Assembly: GCA_947458675.1 (NCBI GenBank) | Contig: CANHAW010000063.1 | Span: 1-8,744 of the forward strand | From: Beijerinckiaceae bacterium | GTDB taxonomy: Bacteria; Pseudomonadota; Alphaproteobacteria; Rhizobiales; Beijerinckiaceae | Reading direction: 5' to 3' | DNA length: 8,744 nt | Part shown: one piece after another, positions 6,039 through 8,744 of the stretch | Layout of the letters: each line of letters begins with the position of its first letter | Numbering within the stretch: position 1 is the stretch's first letter | The notes under the pieces: model-generated | Database searches by the model: none | Seen by the model: the letters and a program-made list of their open reading frames with translations, nothing else | What the model was told of the DNA's origin: nothing | Program-made: the position numbers and the translations under genes

Positions 6039-6052
6039 TTGATTTCAATCAA
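6039..6052 (-). promoter_or_regulatory. Perfect FNR/FixK/FnrN operator
   Basis: TTGATTTCAATCAA matches the consensus TTGAT-N4-ATCAA at all ten fixed positions and is a perfect 14-bp palindrome. In alphaproteobacteria such sites bind FnrN, FixK or related Crp/Fnr regulators under low oxygen. It lies in the non-coding gap, about 83 bases past the end of the cytochrome gene. The only downstream features are on the minus strand: the proposed small RNA and the phoH-like gene. Confidence 0.78.
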
Positions 6053-6059
6053 TCCGGTC

Positions 6060-6128
6060 ACGCAGGGGGCCTGGGGCAGCCTCATGGTGGCCCCAGCCGA
6101 CCTTTTGGGCCAAGGTCGGCTTCTGCGT
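6060..6128. repeat. Nested inverted repeats (three-way-junction-like) after the cytochrome gene
   Basis: Three stems nest here. The outer stem is ACGCAG (6060-6065) with CTGCGT (6123-6128). One inner hairpin is CTGGGGC (6071-6077) with GCCCCAG (6090-6096), extendable by three pairs. The other is GCCGACCTT (6096-6104) with AAGGTCGGC (6112-6120). Position 6096 is shared by the two inner stems. The 9-bp hairpin begins 15 nt after the cytochrome stop on the minus strand and could end or protect that transcript, but it has no T-run. A dispersed repeat element is an alternative. Confidence 0.6.
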
Positions 6129-6134
6129 TGTGCC

Positions 6135-7415
6135 TCAGCGAAGGGCGCGCATTTCTTTCACCTTGGATGCGACATCGGGCCAGTCGCCTTTCTGCGTGAA
6201 ATGCTTTCGCATCCATGAGACGAGCGCAATAATCTGATCGTCGTTCAGGCTTTGTGCAAAGCGCGGCATGGATTTTTCCGGGACACCCGTGGGTGGCTGT
6301 ATGCCATTCAGAATGATGGCGATGAGATTGCCGGAATGGGGCGCATTGACGGCTGCCCCAAGCGCCAGCGGCACGGCCTTGCTGTTGCGTTGATGGCAAT
6401 TTGCACAGGAGCGGGCGAAAATGGCCTGGCCATCATTGCTTGCCGAGACGCTTGCGCCGGCGCTCGCACCTCCCAGAGCCTCACGCTCGCGCGCCAGCGT
6501 GAGTGTGGCCTCGCGCGAGTCTTGCGTTGATTTGGGCTGCACATCGGCAAGATAGGCCGCCATGGCCTCGACCATGGATTCATCGAGCTTGGCAAGATGA
6601 TTGACGACGGCTGTCATCGGGCCTGCTGCAACGCCGTGATGTTCGTCCCAGCCATCGACGAGATAATTCATCAGACTGTCTTTCGTCCATGCGATCATCT
6701 GCTTTGCATGAGCGCCGATGCCAGGTGCATGCCAGCCATCGACATCGCCACCCGCGAGACGCAATGACGCAACAATGCCGCCCAGAGCATTGCGCGGCGA
6801 ATGACAGGCGCCGCAATGTCCGAGCCCCTCCACATAATAGGCTCCTTCATTCCATGCGGCGCTCTTGGTCGGATCGGGGCGGAAGGGGGTGCGGTCGAGA
6901 AACAGAAGATTCCACATGCCGATCAGCGGACGGATATTGAAAGGAAAACGAAGGTCGTTTTCTTTCGCATCTGCAGGCCGGGATTCGCGCGTCATGAAAT
7001 AGGCATAGAGCGCCTTGAGATCGGTATCCCGCACCTTTGCGTAATGGTCGTAGGGAAAGGCTGGATAAAGCAAGCGCCCGCGCCGATCCACGCCTTCGCG
7101 CATGGCGCGAATGAAGGCCTCTTCGTTCCAAAGTCCGATGCCGGTTTCTGCATGCGGAGTGATATTGGTCGAATAAATTGTGCCAAATGGCGTGTGAAGA
7201 CCAAGCCCACCGGTATATGTCGCTCCGCCCGGTCGCGTATGGCAGGTTGCGCAAGCGCCAACATGGGCGAGTTTCTCGCCCTGCTGAATCATTTCAGGCG
7301 GAAAAGCGCGCGCTCTCTCCAGCTGCGCAGGAATTTCCCGATGAAAGCTGACATGGGCGAAAAGGCCGGCGGCAGACAGCAAAAAGACCGCGGCAACAAG
7401 GATCAATCGGCGCAT
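6135..7415 (-). CDS. Tri-haem c-type cytochrome, electron-transfer subunit
   Basis: This is a 426-residue periplasmic cytochrome c with three CxxCH haem-attachment motifs: C-A-T-C-H (55-59), C-G-A-C-H (201-205) and C-A-N-C-H (337-341). It thus has three cytochrome c domains in series. The N-terminus (1-21, M-R-R-L-I-L-V-A-A-V-F-L-L) is a signal peptide or membrane anchor. The architecture matches the tri-haem subunits of membrane-linked alcohol, gluconate and nicotinate dehydrogenases, which pass electrons from a dehydrogenase to the respiratory chain. It lies 66 nt downstream of the molybdopterin-binding subunit gene on the same strand, so it is very likely the electron acceptor of that enzyme. 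The ATG at 7415 has no clear ribosome binding site, but it starts right at the signal peptide. An alanine/serine-rich linker (about 311-326) separates the second and third haem domains. Confidence 0.93.
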   Translation of the reverse strand: MRRLILVAAVFLLSAAGLFAHVSFHREIPAQLERARAFPPEMIQQGEKLAHVGACATCHTRPGGATYTGGLGLHTPFGTIYSTNITPHAETGIGLWNEEAFIRAMREGVDRRGRLLYPAFPYDHYAKVRDTDLKALYAYFMTRESRPADAKENDLRFPFNIRPLIGMWNLLFLDRTPFRPDPTKSAAWNEGAYYVEGLGHCGACHSPRNALGGIVASLRLAGGDVDGWHAPGIGAHAKQMIAWTKDSLMNYLVDGWDEHHGVAAGPMTAVVNHLAKLDESMVEAMAAYLADVQPKSTQDSREATLTLAREREALGGASAGASVSASNDGQAIFARSCANCHQRNSKAVPLALGAAVNAPHSGNLIAIILNGIQPPTGVPEKSMPRFAQSLNDDQIIALVSWMRKHFTQKGDWPDVASKVKEMRALR

Positions 7416-7446
7416 GGATGTTTTGATACGACAGAGCTCATGAGGG

Positions 7447-7472
7447 CCCGACGCGCGTGACTGCGCGCCGGG
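7447..7472. repeat. GC-rich hairpin between the two oxidoreductase genes
   Basis: CCCG-A-CGCGC (7447-7456) pairs with GCGCG-C-CGGG (7463-7472) with a single A-C mismatch and a 6-nt loop, in the 66-nt gap between the molybdopterin subunit and the cytochrome. There is no T-run, so it more likely adjusts message stability or relative expression within the operon than terminates transcription. Confidence 0.45.
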
Positions 7473-7481
7473 TATTTCATA

Positions 7482-8744
7482 TCAGGCAGACAGGCCTGCG
7501 CGCACGCGATCGGGCGTCAGCGGAAGCCGACGGAAACGAACGCCTGTTGCGTCGTGAAGCGCATTGGCCAGAGCTGCGCCCGTGGGCCCCTGCGAAGCCT
7601 CGCCCGTGCCGAGGAAGGGAAGGCCGGGCCGATTGATGAGAACAACCTCGATTGGCGGAACCTCGTTGAAGGTCAGAATCGGATAGCTTGCCCAATCATC
7701 CGATGTGACGCGGGTGTCATCGAACTTCACTTCCTCTTTCAAGGTCCAGCTCAGCGATTGGATGAGCCCGCCCTCGATCTGGTTGATCACGCCATCGGGG
7801 TTGACGATATGGCCACTGTCGGCCGATGCCACCGCACGCAACACACGGATACGTCCATTGCGGCGATTGACTTCGATCTCCATCGCAACTGCGCAATAGC
7901 CGGCGGTATTTTTGTATCGGGCAAAGCCGATCCCGCGGCCACGACCTTCGCGTTTTTGCCATTTCGACCAGCCGAAAGCCTCGGCAGCTTTCTGCACAGC
8001 CTCTCGCGCGCGTTCGTCTTTGAGGAAACGCAGGCGATATTCGACAGGGTCGATATTGGCCGCGCGCGCCAGTTCGTCGATGAAGGATTCAATCGCAAAG
8101 ACATTTCCGTAAGCGCCAAGCCCGCGCGTCGAGGAAACGCGCAGCGGCATTTCAGTAATGAAATGCGTCAGCACCTCTTGGCCCGGAAACTCATAGAGCG
8201 CCACGCCATTGCGGTCTGCAGCAAAATTCGGCGCGCCATTATTGGCAGGAACCGGCATTTCGAAAGGTTTTTCGAGATAGCGCGCCGAGAGCAGATTGCC
8301 CGGTGCACCACCCGGCCGTGTGCCATGCGGTGTCGAATAAATATCGAGATTCCAGTCGAGCACATTGCCGTCTTTGTCGAGCCCCGCTTTCGCCTTGAGA
8401 ACCATGGCGGAACCATAGGGCTCCCAGCGATGCTCGCCATCGCGCGTATATTGAATGCGCACAGGACGCCCCGGCGCTGCTTGCGCCAGCAAAGCTGCAT
8501 CGGCTGCAGCATCGTCTGCCATATTATGCCCATAGCAGCCCGATCCCTGCACATGCTGGCAGCGAACTTTTGCGAGATCGACGCCAAGCATGCGTGCAAT
8601 CGCCTGACGCGTTTCAAAAACCGATTGGCTGTGCGTCTGGATAATTGTCACGCCATCGCTGCCAAGCGTCGCAATGGCGCAGGATGTGCCGATGGATGCA
8701 TGCATGTGGTAGGGGCGAAAATAGCTCGCCTCCACAATACGCGC
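7482..8744 (-). CDS. Xanthine dehydrogenase-family molybdopterin-binding subunit (IorB-like), C-terminal part
   Basis: This is the last 420 residues of a molybdenum hydroxylase large subunit; the frame is open to the window edge, so the N-terminus lies outside. Visible family features, in fragment numbering, are A-R-I-V-E-A-S-Y at the very start and G-S-G-C-Y-G-H-N near 67-74. The cofactor-binding stretch S-S-T-R-G-L-G-A-Y-G-N-V-F-A-I-E-S-F lies at about 204-221. The catalytic glutamate motif G-T-G-E-A-S is at 379-384 (E382), followed by the usual C-terminal G-V-R-F-R-R-L-P-L-T-P. The sequence resembles isoquinoline 1-oxidoreductase beta subunits and related aldehyde or N-heterocycle dehydrogenases. 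These insert an oxygen from water into the substrate and pass electrons through a [2Fe-2S] subunit to a cytochrome. The downstream tri-haem cytochrome fits this scheme. The [2Fe-2S] subunit gene is not in the window and may lie beyond 8744. Substrate unknown. Confidence 0.92.
   Translation of the reverse strand, partial: ARIVEASYFRPYHMHASIGTSCAIATLGSDGVTIIQTHSQSVFETRQAIARMLGVDLAKVRCQHVQGSGCYGHNMADDAAADAALLAQAAPGRPVRIQYTRDGEHRWEPYGSAMVLKAKAGLDKDGNVLDWNLDIYSTPHGTRPGGAPGNLLSARYLEKPFEMPVPANNGAPNFAADRNGVALYEFPGQEVLTHFITEMPLRVSSTRGLGAYGNVFAIESFIDELARAANIDPVEYRLRFLKDERAREAVQKAAEAFGWSKWQKREGRGRGIGFARYKNTAGYCAVAMEIEVNRRNGRIRVLRAVASADSGHIVNPDGVINQIEGGLIQSLSWTLKEEVKFDDTRVTSDDWASYPILTFNEVPPIEVVLINRPGLPFLGTGEASQGPTGAALANALHDATGVRFRRLPLTPDRVRAGLSA

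Noticed and set aside
6801..7460. 219-residue plus-strand ORF opposite the cytochrome gene
   Set aside because: Antisense shadow of a frame with three CxxCH motifs; the translation resembles no family.

Overview
The window looks like a chromosomal segment of an alphaproteobacterium, most likely of the order Hyphomicrobiales (Rhizobiales-type). This rests on family resemblance only: an LpxH/PlcP-type metallophosphoesterase beside a GT4 glycosyltransferase, a GT21 ceramide-glucosyltransferase-like enzyme, a short PhoH protein and a perfect FnrN/FixK-type operator. Base composition is moderately GC-rich and even. I see no insertion sequence, CRISPR array, tRNA or rRNA gene.

Layout. Positions 1-91 (-) hold the first 30 codons of an unrecognised gene. 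Positions 181-1311 (-) encode a GT21 glycosyltransferase, divergent from a metallophosphoesterase at 1447-2253 (+). The latter converges, 5 nt apart, on a GT4 glycosyltransferase at 2259-3326 (-), which lies 48 nt downstream of an exported SRPBCC-domain protein at 3375-3935 (-). A CorA/ZntB-type metal channel follows at 4078-5112 (+) and converges, 2 nt apart, on a PhoH-family ATPase at 5115-5867 (-). A 267-nt non-coding stretch follows (5868-6134). The right end holds a tri-haem cytochrome c at 6135-7415 (-) and the C-terminal part of a molybdopterin-binding xanthine-dehydrogenase-family subunit (7482-8744, -, truncated by the window edge). These two form one transcription unit.

How the genes may work together. 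The left half resembles a membrane-lipid remodelling locus. A phosphoesterase of the group that includes both LpxH-like enzymes and the phospholipase PlcP sits with a GT4 enzyme of the Agt-like type and a GT21 lipid glycosyltransferase. Together they could replace phospholipid with glycolipid, as described for rhizobia and marine alphaproteobacteria under phosphate limitation. That role is inferred. The right half is a periplasmic electron-transfer module: a molybdenum hydroxylase passing electrons to a multihaem cytochrome c.

The most interesting stretch is the gap between the cytochrome and phoH-like genes. Reading on the minus strand it holds, in order, a compact multi-hairpin inverted repeat, a perfect TTGAT-N4-ATCAA operator, about 120 nt of C/U-rich sequence with a 13-nt motif present twice, and a textbook intrinsic terminator (9-bp stem, eight T). 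The terminator ends only 12 nt before the phoH-like start codon. This is best explained as an oxygen-responsive small RNA gene or as a leader/attenuator controlling the PhoH-family gene.
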